Part shown: piece by piece, positions 10,032 to 19,183 of the stretch
Numbering within the stretch: the first letter of the stretch is position 1
Layout: the number at the start of each line of letters is the position of its first letter
Assembly (NCBI RefSeq): GCF_001584725.1
Contig: NZ_CP014606.1
Coordinates: 992,001-1,056,000, forward strand
Direction: 5' to 3'
Source of the DNA: an endosymbiont 'TC1' of Trimyema compressum
Lineage (GTDB): Bacteria > Bacillota > TC1
DNA: 64,000 nucleotides
The notes under the pieces: model-generated
Seen by the model: the letters and a program-made list of their open reading frames with translations, nothing else
The model's database searches: none
Told to the model about the DNA's origin: nothing
Translations under genes and position numbers: made by a program

Positions 10032-10367
10032 ACCCTATCCTCCTCTGCGTTTGAAAAAATTTACCTGTCTCTTAACTTGATTGTATAGCATCATCTTAGC
10101 AAAAACTATTTCATTTGATTGCATAATTTCACATACTTTCCATTGCTTTAGTATGCACATTTGGACATGGCACTAAATACATGCTTTTCATGATTCAAAA
10201 TGTAGCTGTTTTTGCTCTAAATCATAATAAACTAATCTCCAGATGCTCCTATCATTAGATAAATATACATAAAGTATTTGTATATGATATTCTCTAAAAG
10301 CTAATTTTCACCATTGCTAAAAGAATAATTAATGGCTATACTAAATCCAATGAAAGAGGTTAAACAG
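10032..10367. other. Divergent intergenic region of the methyl-transfer island
   Basis: 336 bases between two divergent UroD-family genes. It must carry promoters in both directions. AT-rich stretches with TATAAT-like boxes are present, but I see no strong hairpin, riboswitch or open frame. Confidence 0.5.
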
Positions 10368-11247
10368 ATGGATAAATTACCTTTATTTAGCTGTGGTGGT
10401 GATGATCAAATTTTCTTTCCAAACCTACTTATTGAAAAAGAAAAACTGTCCCCTCAGCAAATATTTACGACTGGAAAAGGCATGGCTAAAATGGCTATTG
10501 CTTTAAAAAACTTTGAAAATAAAGATACCATTACAATCCCCTTCTCTACCAACATTGAAAGCGAAGCTTTAGGAGGCGCCTTTCAATTAGGTGCAGACAT
10601 GACAGGACCTATTGTAAAAGACCAAGGAATCTATACATCTATGGACGATATAAAGAATATTCCTCCTATGAATTTTGGCAAAGGCATCCTTAAAGAGATA
10701 TTGTAAGCAATTGAAGAGATTAAGAAAAAATATGAAACACCTATTGTTTTAAAAATAGAAGGTCCCTTTATAATCTGTGAATTTATAATGTCTACGAGTC
10801 TGTTTTATAAAGCTATTTTAACAAAGGATCCAACTATAGTTGATTTTTTAAAAAGATTAAAAAATGATTTACTTCACTATGTGGATTTAGCATTAGAAAA
10901 AAGTGTTTCCATAATTTCCTACGGAGATCCCAGTGGTAATTTAAATATAGTGGCCAAAAATTTTTCAAGCAAATGAACCAACTCTTTAATAAACCTTTTT
11001 TGAAGCACTAAAAAAGGTTTATTAAAGGGCTAGTCCATATCTGTGGTCAAGTAAAACCAATGGTCTTCGAACTACTGAAATGATCGAGTTGGAACCTTAT
11101 CCAATCCCAGAAGTTAACAGTTATGCCAGTGCCCTTAATTACGCAACTGCAAAAGAAGAAAATATAATCATAATTGGTAATTATTGTCTCAATCTTGCCC
11201 ACAGACCCTATAAAAAAGATTTTATTCATAAAGTAAATATAATTTAG
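10368..11247 (+). pseudogene. Second UroD/MtaA-family methyltransferase, broken
   Basis: Divergent from the minus-strand island. ATG 10368 is favoured over 10332 because AGAGGT lies eight bases upstream and family proteins begin near this point (MDKLPLFSCGGDDQ). The frame reads to TAA at 10704-10706, after which the same frame continues AIEEIKKKYETPIVLKIEGP, so that stop is a nonsense mutation. It runs on through LALEKSVSIISYGDPSGN, then needs frame changes near 10950, 11010 and 11060 to recover GLVHICGQ (zinc-site H-x-C) and EPYPIPEVNSYASALNYATA with the final cysteine in IGNYCLN. Total about 290 residues. It would have been the methyl-acceptor enzyme of a parallel pathway. Confidence 0.6.
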
Positions 11248-11249
11248 AA

Positions 11250-11292
11250 ATTTAAAAAGCCATACAGAAAACCTCTGCACGGCTTTTTAAAT
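11250..11292 (+). terminator. Intrinsic terminator after the plus-strand UroD-family gene
   Basis: Arms ATTTAAAAAGCC and GGCTTTTTAAAT, four bases after the stop at 11247. It lies between convergent genes and can serve both. Confidence 0.75.
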
Positions 11293-11363
11293 TATAATAC
11301 ATATTATTTACTTTGCTATACAAACTACTGAATAGTAAAAGTTCTGGTTGTCTTCTACTATTT

Positions 11364-12197
11364 CTAACCTGTTTTTCTAATAAAAGCCTTAATTCTCTGG
11401 GCATACCACCAATCAGTTACCCCACAATAGGTCCCCTGAATTAATGATAAGCCAATTGCTTCTACTACCTGAAAGTCTCTCTGGGGAAATATTTTCCATA
11501 AAACCCAGTCATAAAAATCTTCTTCTAAAGAACAAGGAATACCATTAACAACTGCTCGCAAAGGAGCATTTTCAGTCACTAGTTTTTCCCAAAATAGAGC
11601 CACAGCCTTCCGCTCTTCAAAAATGATATTTTTTTCAGTAGCAGAAATCTCTACAATATCCTCTGGAGATAAATCACTTGTCCCATTAATAAACCTAAGA
11701 CTATCTCCCTCCAATTTAAAAGGGGGTATTTTCACACTGGTAATTCTACTTTTAGAGTCTTGCAAAATATGCATAGCCCAGTAAAATCCACAGGCTTCAG
11801 CTGGTGCATCACTCCACCAGATTCTAATATCTTCTCCCATATCCCCTGTCTTATAAAGGCGTTTTAATTGTGTTTTAAAACTCTCACGCTCTTCTTCCAC
11901 CCAATTGTTTTTTCATATTATGAATTTCATAAATCTCCTTTACCATCTTCATATGAGAGTCTACATCAGTAACCTGAGAGATATCCCCTGATTATGCCAA
12001 AAGCCAAATAAGCACTATATCTGTAATCTCCAGAAATCTTAAGCCCTGTATAGGGTTTAACTACAGTATTGGTAATCTTTTCATTACCATAAGTATTCCC
12101 AGAAATTTCCACTCCCATAATTTGAGACTTATCCCCTGTGGCTTTCGCCAGACCCAAACTAGCTGCCCCAACTGGGACTAAAAATTAATTCAATCAT
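11364..12197 (-). pseudogene. DUF1835/DUF3658 protein, frameshifted
   Basis: Protein of unknown function with an N-terminal DUF1835-like and a C-terminal DUF3658-like half. ATG 12197 (MIELIF) has GAGG just upstream. A one-base change near 12180 leads to GAASLGLAKATGDK; a second near 11995 leads to GDISQVTDVDSHMKMVKEIY; a third near 11895 leads to the clean C-terminal 178 residues with IWWSDAPAEACGFYWA, ENAPLRAVVNG and the LEEDFYDW block typical of DUF3658. Repaired length is about 275 residues, normal for the pair. No neighbour explains its role. It is a stand-alone gene next to a WYL regulator. Confidence 0.6.
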
Positions 12198-12223
12198 TTT
12201 AACCTCTTCCCTCTTTAATCTAA

Positions 12224-13149
12224 TTAATAGATTGCCATCATTTTAATAATTCTTTCTTTTAACTCATTTCTAATATGCTGAGGCTCAAGGCACTCACATT
12301 TATCACCAAAACTCAATAAAATACCATAGCCTAATTCATCTTCTACAAAAGGAAAATCAACAATAAAATAATCACTATCTACAGGTTTAATTGCTGCTTC
12401 TTTACACCGTTCAATAACCCGTTCTCTCATATCATTATGGACTTTTAATTTGATATAGACAATTCTTTGATCAACCCAGCCTTTCCCACTTAGATCTTCC
12501 TCAATAAATTCTCTAGGCTCAAATAATGAATCTACAATCTTTACCTCAAACATGCGATTTAATTTAAATATTCTAAATTCTTCCCTCAATCTACAATAAG
12601 CTTGGAGATACCAACTCCCCTCTTTTAAGACGAAACGATAAGGTTCAACTGTGCGACTTGATTTTTGTTACCACTATTAGAATACGTAAAAGTAAGGAGC
12701 TTGTTTCCCTCTAGAGATTCCTTTACTTTTTCTAAATTAGGACTAGCATAGGTATTGCCAGACCACATTGTCAAATCAATATAAACTTTCTTAGCTTTTT
12801 GTTCAATATCTTCTCTTTTACCTTCTGGTATTAGGCTTTTCACTTTCGCTAATGTACCTGCCATATCCTCAGCCGATAACGTAGCAGATATATTGCTTAA
12901 GTCAGATAAAAGAGCTGTAATATCAATTGCTGTGAAAAACTGTTTACTTACTTTGTAATTCTCCAGAATACCTATCCCACCATTAACACCAGGGTAGGTT
13001 ATAATAGGAATTCCAGCTAAATCTAGCGTATCAGCATCTCCATAGATGGTTCTTGGCGATACCTCAAACATTTCAGCAAGTTTAGTAACACTGATTCTAT
13101 CTTTTTCTAAGAGTACCATTATTATAACAATTAAGCGATCTATTTTCAT
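12224..13149 (-). pseudogene. YafY-type HTH-WYL transcriptional regulator, one frameshift
   Basis: DNA-binding regulator with a DeoR-like N-terminal helix-turn-helix (VTKLAEMFEVSPRTIYGDAD, residues 20-40), a middle region, and a C-terminal WYL sensor domain. The first 165 residues are clean. Near 12655 one A appears to be lost after GNKNQ, and the next frame resumes SRTVEPYRFVLKEGSWYLQA and runs to the end at 12224. Repaired length about 309, normal for the family. It is divergent from a pyridoxamine-oxidase-like gene across a palindrome at 13192-13217, which it likely binds. The WYL ligand is unknown. Only one lesion, so it may be a recent loss. Confidence 0.75.
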
Positions 13150-13184
13150 TTTAAACCCTTTCTTATTTCTATTAAGCTAAATTA

Positions 13185-13217
13185 ATTTTATAACCCTGAC
13201 AGATAGATGTCAAGGTT
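13185..13217 (-). promoter_or_regulatory. Promoter with overlapping palindromic operator for the WYL regulator
   Basis: Minus-strand -35 TTGACA (13208-13213) and -10 TAAAAT (13185-13190) are exactly 17 bases apart. A near-perfect palindrome, AACC-C-TGACA and TGTCA-A-GGTT around a six-base centre, spans 13192-13217 and covers the -35 and spacer, as expected for autoregulation and control of the divergent plus-strand gene. Confidence 0.75.
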
Positions 13218-13260
13218 GCCATGCTATACTTAATCTAGAATAAGAAAAGGAGTTATTAAC

Positions 13261-13685
13261 ATGGATTATTTACATGCATTCAACAAAATTATGACTGAGG
13301 GAAAGACAGTTGCTCTAGCAACAGCTACAGTAGCTACGCCAAATGTAAGAATGGTCAATTTCTTTTACAACCCACCAGAGGATAAAGGCATCCTCTACTT
13401 TTCAACATTTAAAGGCAATAATAAGATTAAGGAATTTACTGAAAATAACACTATTGCCTTTACAACTATTCCAGAAACAGGAAACAATCATATCAGAGTT
13501 AATGGAGGTACTGTAGAAAAAGCAATCTTACTATTCATGACATAAAAGATGAATTTATTAAAAAATCCCCTGATTTTGCAATGACAATAAAACAAGGAGG
13601 AGATGCACTCGAAATTTATGAAGTTCGTTTTAAGGATGCTACTTTAATTCTCGATTTCATGACTATTGTACAAGTAACACTATAA
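13261..13685 (+). pseudogene. Pyridoxamine 5'-phosphate oxidase-like (split-barrel) protein, one frameshift
   Basis: Small flavin-binding split-barrel protein of the kind that acts on heme, F420 or flavin-linked substrates; the exact reaction is unknown. ATG 13261 has AAGGAG upstream. Reads MDYLHAFNKIMTEGKTVALA, then FFYNPPEDKGILYFST, clean to residue 89. One A is missing in the A5 run at 13517-13521; with it the frame continues SNLTIHDIKDEFIKKSPDFA to LDFMTIVQVTL and stops at 13685, 141 residues, the normal length. Divergent from the WYL regulator, which probably controls it. Confidence 0.75.
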
Positions 13686-13686
13686 C

Positions 13687-13724
13687 ATAAAAAACAGCAA
13701 TATTACAATTGCTGTTTTTTTTCT
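13687..13724 (+). terminator. Bidirectional terminator between convergent genes
   Basis: Arms AAAAACAGCAAT and ATTGCTGTTTTTTTT, with U runs available on both strands. It overlaps the last codons of miaA. Confidence 0.85.
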
Positions 13725-14629
13725 ATTTCATTTATAAACCACTTTAAACTATTTTTTTTATCATGATTATTTGTATATGGTAGCCAAGTAATCTCAGAAT
13801 GTCCTCTAAACCAAGTTAACTGTCTCTTAGCATATTGTCTTGTAGACTGTTTCATTTTTAAAACACTTTCTGCAAAAGTCATTTCACCTTTTAAAAATAA
13901 AACCATTTCCTTATAACCGATTGTCTTCATAGGCGCAGAATCCTCTGAAACCCCTGCATTCAATAATACTTCAACTTCCTGTAACAGCCCTTCGTCTATC
14001 ATTTGGTCTACCCGTTTTTCAATTTGCTCATAAAGAGCAAGTCTATTTACATCTAATGCCGCTGCAATAAGATCATCCCTTAATCCACCACTCTCATTTT
14101 CTTGTTCCCAAATTGGTTTTCCAGTTAAATGAATAGCCTCTAATGCTCCTATGATTCTGGTCACATGATTGGGATGAATTCGTTTTGCCGAATAAGCATC
14201 TACCTTTTCTAACATATTATGTAAATAGGCAGAACCATTGGTTTCCTTTAATTGGTATAACTTTTTTCTATACGCTTCATCTATTGCTTTTTCTTTAAAA
14301 CTATATTGATAGGCAAATGCTTTAAAGTATAGTCCTGTTCCCCCAACAATAATAGGAAAATAACCTGAATCTTGGACAATTTTAATGGATTCCTTTAATG
14401 CCTTAACATAGTCAGCCACAGTAAAGGGTTCATTTGCAGTTACAATATCTAACATATAGTGGGGAATACCTGCCATTTCCTTTGCTGTCACTTTTCCTGA
14501 ACCAATATTAAAGCCTTGATATATTTGCACTGAATCGCAAGAAATAATAGCACCATTAACTGCTTTTGCAGTAGCAATAGCAAAACTGCTTTTACCACTT
14601 CCCGTTGGACCTAAAACACATCCTATCAT
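13703..14629 (-). CDS. miaA: tRNA dimethylallyltransferase
   Basis: Adds the dimethylallyl group to A37 of tRNAs reading U-starting codons. Intact, 308 residues, the family's usual size. Walker A GPTGSGKS is at residues 7-14, the SCDSVQIYQG motif at about 30, GGTGLYFKA near 100, and a C-terminal TRQYAKRQLTWFRG block. The start ATG at 14629 lies just after the mutL stop. The order miaA-mutL-mutS-miaB is the standard one in Firmicutes. MiaB, encoded by the last gene of the group, acts on the MiaA product. Both modification genes are intact while the two repair genes between them are dead. Confidence 0.97.
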   Translation of the reverse strand: MIGCVLGPTGSGKSSFAIATAKAVNGAIISCDSVQIYQGFNIGSGKVTAKEMAGIPHYMLDIVTANEPFTVADYVKALKESIKIVQDSGYFPIIVGGTGLYFKAFAYQYSFKEKAIDEAYRKKLYQLKETNGSAYLHNMLEKVDAYSAKRIHPNHVTRIIGALEAIHLTGKPIWEQENESGGLRDDLIAAALDVNRLALYEQIEKRVDQMIDEGLLQEVEVLLNAGVSEDSAPMKTIGYKEMVLFLKGEMTFAESVLKMKQSTRQYAKRQLTWFRGHSEITWLPYTNNHDKKNSLKWFINEIEKKQQL

Positions 14630-14631
14630 TC

Positions 14632-15310
14632 CTAACTCCTTAAAAATAACTTTTCTAAATCATCCGTAGGCCATTTAATTACAGTCGGTCTGCCATGAGG
14701 ACAGGTGTAGGAAAATTCGCATTGTCCCAACTGGAGCAATAAACTTTTATTCTCACTTTCTGTTAAAACATGCCAGGCTTTCACAGAGCCTACACAAGCT
14801 GCTTTTTCAATCATAAAATCTTCAATCATCTCAAGTTCTTTATTTTCAATTTTATCAACTAATTCCAGGAGAAAATCCCGTCCTGCTTCTTCTCCTGGCA
14901 TAGATAAGGGTAGCCCTCTTAAAGTAAAACCATTTTCACCAAAAGCTTCTAACAAGACACCATAACCTTCTAAAGTCATAATATGTTCAACAATTTTTAA
15001 ATAATCGCTTTGGCCAACCTCAATTAGTTCAGGTTTTAATAAAAACTGACTTTTAAAACCATCTTCTAAAAACTGTTTTTTTAATTCTTTCAAAACGAAC
15101 TCTTTCATGACAAGCATGTTGATCAAATAAATACAAATTATCTTCCAATACACCAATTAAATAAGTTTGGATACGTCACCAATAATCATTACTTCCTCAA
15201 ATGGATTTTTTCAATGGCTTCACCTTACCTGAAACTGTTAGGGTAATTTGTTCTTCAATTAAGGGCTTTTCTTCTCTAATTTCTGCTTTTTCTCTCTTTT
15301 CAGTTAATTT
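14632..15310 (-). pseudogene. mutL: mutL, C-terminal remnant
   Basis: Linker and C-terminal dimerisation domain of the mismatch-repair ATPase MutL, cut off at 15310 by an IS element. From the IS inward it reads an EKREKAEIREEKPL linker, TVSGKVKPL, then PFEEVMIIGDV, QTYLIGVLEDNLYLFDQHA (the conserved DQHA-HER region, here DQHACHERV), and a clean stretch from LKKQFLEDGF to the end with FSYTCPHGRPTVIKW. At least three single-base frame changes occur (near 15205, 15168 and 15075, the last in an A7 run). The ATPase middle, about residues 87 to 390, is absent from the window. With the 5' remnant at 16576-16833 it shows that mutL is dead. Confidence 0.92.
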
Positions 15311-15388
15311 TGGACATATACTAAAAAAGTAGACAGGAAAAAGTGAAACATGTTTTAAATAAGTAGACACATAAGAAAGGATAAAATT

Positions 15389-15607
15389 ATGAATAATTAC
15401 AAGAAATACGATGAAGAATTTAAAAAAAGTATTGTTAATTTACACCAAAACGGTAAAACTCAATCCCAACTTTCTAAAGAATATGGTGTCTCCATGTCTG
15501 CTTTACACAAGTGGATTAAACTTTATTCTCAGGTTAGAATTGATGATGATACTATTCTAACCGCTAAGCAGATTAAGGATCTTCAAAAGCGTAATGCTCG
15601 ACTCTAG
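15389..15607 (+). pseudogene. IS3-family orfA (transposase helix-turn-helix), stop at C-terminus
   Basis: 72 residues, MNNYKKYDEEFKKSIVNLHQ, with the HTH run QSQLSKEYGVSMSALHKWIK, as in IS150-type orfA. It stops at TAG right after KRNARL, but the same frame continues EENIILKKAIAIFT, the conserved orfA end, so the TAG replaces a codon that is usually glutamine or glutamate. Copy 2 has the same stop. Confidence 0.8.
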
Positions 15608-15669
15608 GAGGAAAATATCATTTTAAAAAAAGCAATTGCCATATTCACGCCTCACTCAGACAAAGATTA

Positions 15670-16538
15670 ATGGCTGTTCATACCCTTCGTTTTCAGCACG
15701 CTATCTCTTTTCTTTGTCATGTCCTTAAAGTGAACCGCAGCTCCTATTACAAATACTTTTCGGAAAAACTTTCTCCTAGAACTATTGAGAATTAAAAACT
15801 CCGTCAGCTTATTCTCGGAGATTTGTCATCTTACTAAGAGACGTATTGGCCCATCTAAGATTAAGGCTCTTCTTTCCTATGACTATGGCATCAACATCAG
15901 TATTGGTAGAGCGAGCCGCCTGATGACTGACATGAATCTTCCTAAAATGCCTACTATCAAACTTCGGTTTATTCATCCGAGGTCTATTCCCAATTTTGAT
16001 TGCCCTAACTACCTAAATCAAAATTTTAATGTTCCTCAGCCCAATCAAGTCTGGGCTAGTGACATTACCTATATTAATTTAAATGCCTCTTTTGCTTATC
16101 TCTGTGTTATTATGGATTTATTTTCTCGTAAAATTATTGCTTGGAAGCTCTCTCTTAAAATTGATACTTCTCTTGTTAAGGATACTTTTATCAAAGCCTT
16201 TTATTCTCAAAAACCTTCTACTTCTCTTATTTTTCATTCTGACAGAGGTTCCTAATATACTTCTTTTATCTTTAGAAAGCTCCTTGATTCTTTTGGTATC
16301 ATTCAATCTTTTTCTAAGCTTTCTCATCCTTGGGACAATGCTGTCGTTGAGTCCTTTTTAAATATATGAAAAAAGAAGAAATTCTTCGTAGGTCTTTTTC
16401 TTCCTTTGCTCAAATTAAGCTTTCCTGCTTTGAACACATTGAGGGCTTCTACAACCCCCTATACGTCCCCACTCTGCTAATAACATTCTTTCTCCTAATT
16501 CCAAAGAAGACTATTTTTTCACTTCTATTAAAACTTAA
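15670..16538 (+). pseudogene. IS3-family orfB (DDE transposase), broken
   Basis: Catalytic subunit with an rve integrase core. It starts at ATG 15670 (MAVHTLRFQHAISFLC). In-frame TAA follows TIEN and lies before KLRQLIL; a frameshift follows ILG; then come 150 clean residues with the first catalytic D in VWASDITYI and the second in FHSDRGS. TAA replaces the almost invariant Q of SDRGSQYTS at 16254. The catalytic E is in VVESF near 16350, followed by a one-T frameshift and a further frameshift in the CCCCC run near 16457 before RPHSANNILSPN and the stop at 16538. All DDE residues survive, but the gene cannot make one protein. Confidence 0.85.
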
Positions 16539-16575
16539 TTTCACTTTTTCTATCTACTCTATTGACATTCTTCCA

Positions 16576-16833
16576 GTCAATTGTCGTAAGCTTACTAGCT
16601 CCATGACGCATAAATGCCTTTTTAATATTCCCTTTAGGTATCCCATAACCATTGTCAATAATCTTAATTTTATCTAAGCCACCATTTTCAATAGTAATAT
16701 AAATCATAGTCGCCTTAGCATCCAAACTATTTTCAACAAGTTCTTTAATAACATCAGTTGGTGATTCAATAACTTCTCCAGCTGCAATTTGATTTATAGT
16801 ATGATTATCTAATAATATTATTGTATTTTCCAT
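16576..16833 (-). pseudogene. mutL: mutL, N-terminal remnant
   Basis: First 86 residues of MutL: MENTIILLDNHTINQIAAGE, then the GHKL ATP-site motifs VIKELVENSLDAKAT (catalytic E and N), IIDNGYGIP and AFMRHGASKL. The usual R-H-A/T-TSKI is here RHGASKL. The frame runs straight into the IS at 16575. ATG 16833 lies 5 bases beyond the mutS stop. Without the rest of the GHKL domain the product cannot bind ATP productively. Confidence 0.93.
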
Positions 16834-16837
16834 ACAT

Positions 16838-19174
16838 TTACCTTTTCCCCTTCTTTAACTCAAAAAGAAACTGTAAGGCTTCCATTGGAGACATAGCATT
16901 AGGATCTACTGAATCCAACATTTCTTTTAATGGATTTTCTTTTTCCACAAACTCTAAAGTCATTTGCTATCCATCATTAATTCCTGTTATTGGAGGTACA
17001 TGATTTTCTAATTCAGTCATTTTTACTTCAGCTCTCTTAATTAAATGTTCAGGCAATCCAGCCATTTTAGCAACATGGATACCATAGCTTTTGCTAGCAC
17101 CACCATTAACTACCTTCCTTAAAAAACAACATCATCTTTGTATTCTTGAACAGCCATTGATAAATTCAACACATTGGCGTATTCATTTTCCAAATTAATT
17201 AACTCATGATAGTGGGTGGCAAATACAGTTCTAGCTTTAATAGCTGTTAATAAATAATCACTGACAGCCCAGGCAATAGCCAAACCATCTAAAGTACTGG
17301 TTCCTCTGCCAACTTCATCTAAAATAACCAGACTTTTATCGGTAGCATTATTAATAATAGTAGCCACCTCATTCATTTCAACCATAAAAGTACTCTGACC
17401 GCTGGCTAAATCATCAACTGGCTCCTACTCGAGCAAATACGCGATCAACAACACTTAATTTAAAGGCTGTAGCAGGGTACATAACTGCCACATTGAGCCA
17501 TTATAGTAAACAATAGCCAAGGGTTCATTTGCCAGCCATATTAGGCCCAGTAATAATAGCTAAATTCTTGTCATTGGGATTCATTGTGAAAGAGTTAGGA
17601 ATATAGTCTCCAAACTCAACTAATCGTTCCACAACAGGATGTCTGCCATCCACTATTTCAAAGCTTGGTTCATCTACAATTTCAGCTGCCACATAATTAT
17701 ATTGATTGGCTACTTTTGAAAAACTCAAAAGACTATCAATAATTGCAATATGATAGGCAGATTTTTTAAAGAAACTGTCTGGCTTAAAACCTGTTCTCTT
17801 ATGCCTAGGAATATTTCATACTCTAGCTGTTTCAATTTTTCATCTGCATGAATAATTTTGTATTCTAATTCTTTTAAAGGTTCACTAATATAGCGTTCTC
17901 CATTAGCAATAGTTTGCTTTATAATATAATTATCTGGTACTAAATGAACATTACTTTTTATGACCTCTATGTAGTAACCAAAAACTCTGTTGTAGCCTAT
18001 TTTCATAGACTTAATGCCTGTTCTTTTCTTCTCATCAGCTTCTAACTTTAAAACAAGTGATTTACTTTCCTTTGTAATAGTTCTTAATTCAGCTCCCTCT
18101 TTATGATAACCCTCCTTAATCAAAGAACCATCTTTTACAGTTAATAGTGCTTCTTCATTAATACTATTTTCTAATAATTCAACAAGTGAAATCGGATTAC
18201 CAAGTGCCTCAACTACTTCTACTAAAGGTTTAAAGGCTTTCTCCATTAACTCTTTTTTTATAACTTCGATACTCACTAAAGAGTTTTTTAAAGCAAGTAA
18301 ATCTCTACCATTGCCATTCCCATAGCTAATTTTTCCAAGTATTCTTTCAATATCATAAATATCTTTTAAATGCTTCCCTAGGGAATCTGTTAAAAACAAA
18401 TCATTTTTCAAATAAGATATTATAGATTGGCGCCAAAGTATTTCCTCTTTATTTAAAAGTGGCTGTTCTAGCCATTTTTTAAGCAAACGACCTCCCATAG
18501 CAGTCCTCGTTTTATCCAAAATAGAAAGCAAAGTATTCTCTCGTGTACCTTTTCTAATATTTTCAGTAATTTCAAGATTTTTCCTAGTTTGGTAATCCAA
18601 AAACATAAAGTCATTTAAAGTATAATATTCTATGGATTTTAAATAATCAATATTGCCTTTTTGAGTATCATCTAAATAATGATATAAAATCATAGCACTT
18701 TTTTTAATGCTTTTATAACCTTTAATAGTATCTTCCATAATCAGTTTCTTTAAAGCACCAACATGTTCCCCTTTTGACATGGAAACATACCCATTATAAG
18801 AAGGGATACAGCTTAATAAAGATTCTTTCCTCTAAAATAGTACCAGGCGTAATAACTCTGACAACTTCTCTTTTCACCGATGCCTTTAGTTAACTTAGGA
18901 TCTTCTACCTGCTCACAAATAGCCACCTTATATCCTTTAGAAACAAGGCGGTTGATATAGTTTTTGCTGCTGAATGGTAGGGAACGCCACACATAGGAAT
19001 TTTTTCATCTAATCCTGCGTCTCTTCCAGTTAAAGCAATTTCAAGAATAGCAGATGCCTTTTTAGCATCTTCCATAAACATTTCATAAAAATCACCTAAT
19101 CTAAAAAATAAAAAACAATCTTCATGCTCTTCTTTAATTGTTAAATACTGTCGCATCATTGGTGTCAAAGCCAT
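16838..19174 (-). pseudogene. mutS: mutS, mismatch-recognition ATPase, multiply broken
   Basis: Normal MutS binds mismatches and recruits MutL. ATG 19174 begins [20 protein letters not shown]. Pieces run 19174-18905 (mismatch-binding domain start), then a scrambled stretch with [15 protein letters not shown] and ITPGTILEE, 18780-17725 (lever and clamp), 17728-17525 (ending NLAIITGPNMAGK), a damaged stretch, 17385-17119 (Walker [16 protein letters not shown]), and the C-terminal end to 16838 ([15 protein letters not shown]). At least six frame changes are needed. Just after the Walker A lysine the codon is TGA where serine is expected and several following codons are lost, so the ATP site itself is destroyed. 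The reading phage-of-motifs match leaves no doubt on identity. Confidence 0.95.
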
Positions 19175-19183
19175 CTTCTTCTC

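Larger units (their letters stand above)
15311..16575 (+). mobile_element. IS3-family (IS150-like) insertion sequence, copy 1, defective
   Basis: 1265-bp element ending 5'-TGGA...TCCA-3'. Imperfect terminal inverted repeats share TGGA and, 13 bases in, AGTAGA(C/T)AG(G/A)AAAAAGTGAAA. It carries orfA and orfB of IS3 type. Flanking bases (TTT on the left, GTC on the right) show no target-site duplication. The left neighbour is mutL codon about 390 and the right neighbour codon about 86, so the insertion is tied to a deletion of roughly 900 bases. Identical in length and in all lesions to copy 2 at 58007-59271; only one base near the left tip (TGGACA versus TGGATA) was seen to differ. Confidence 0.9.
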
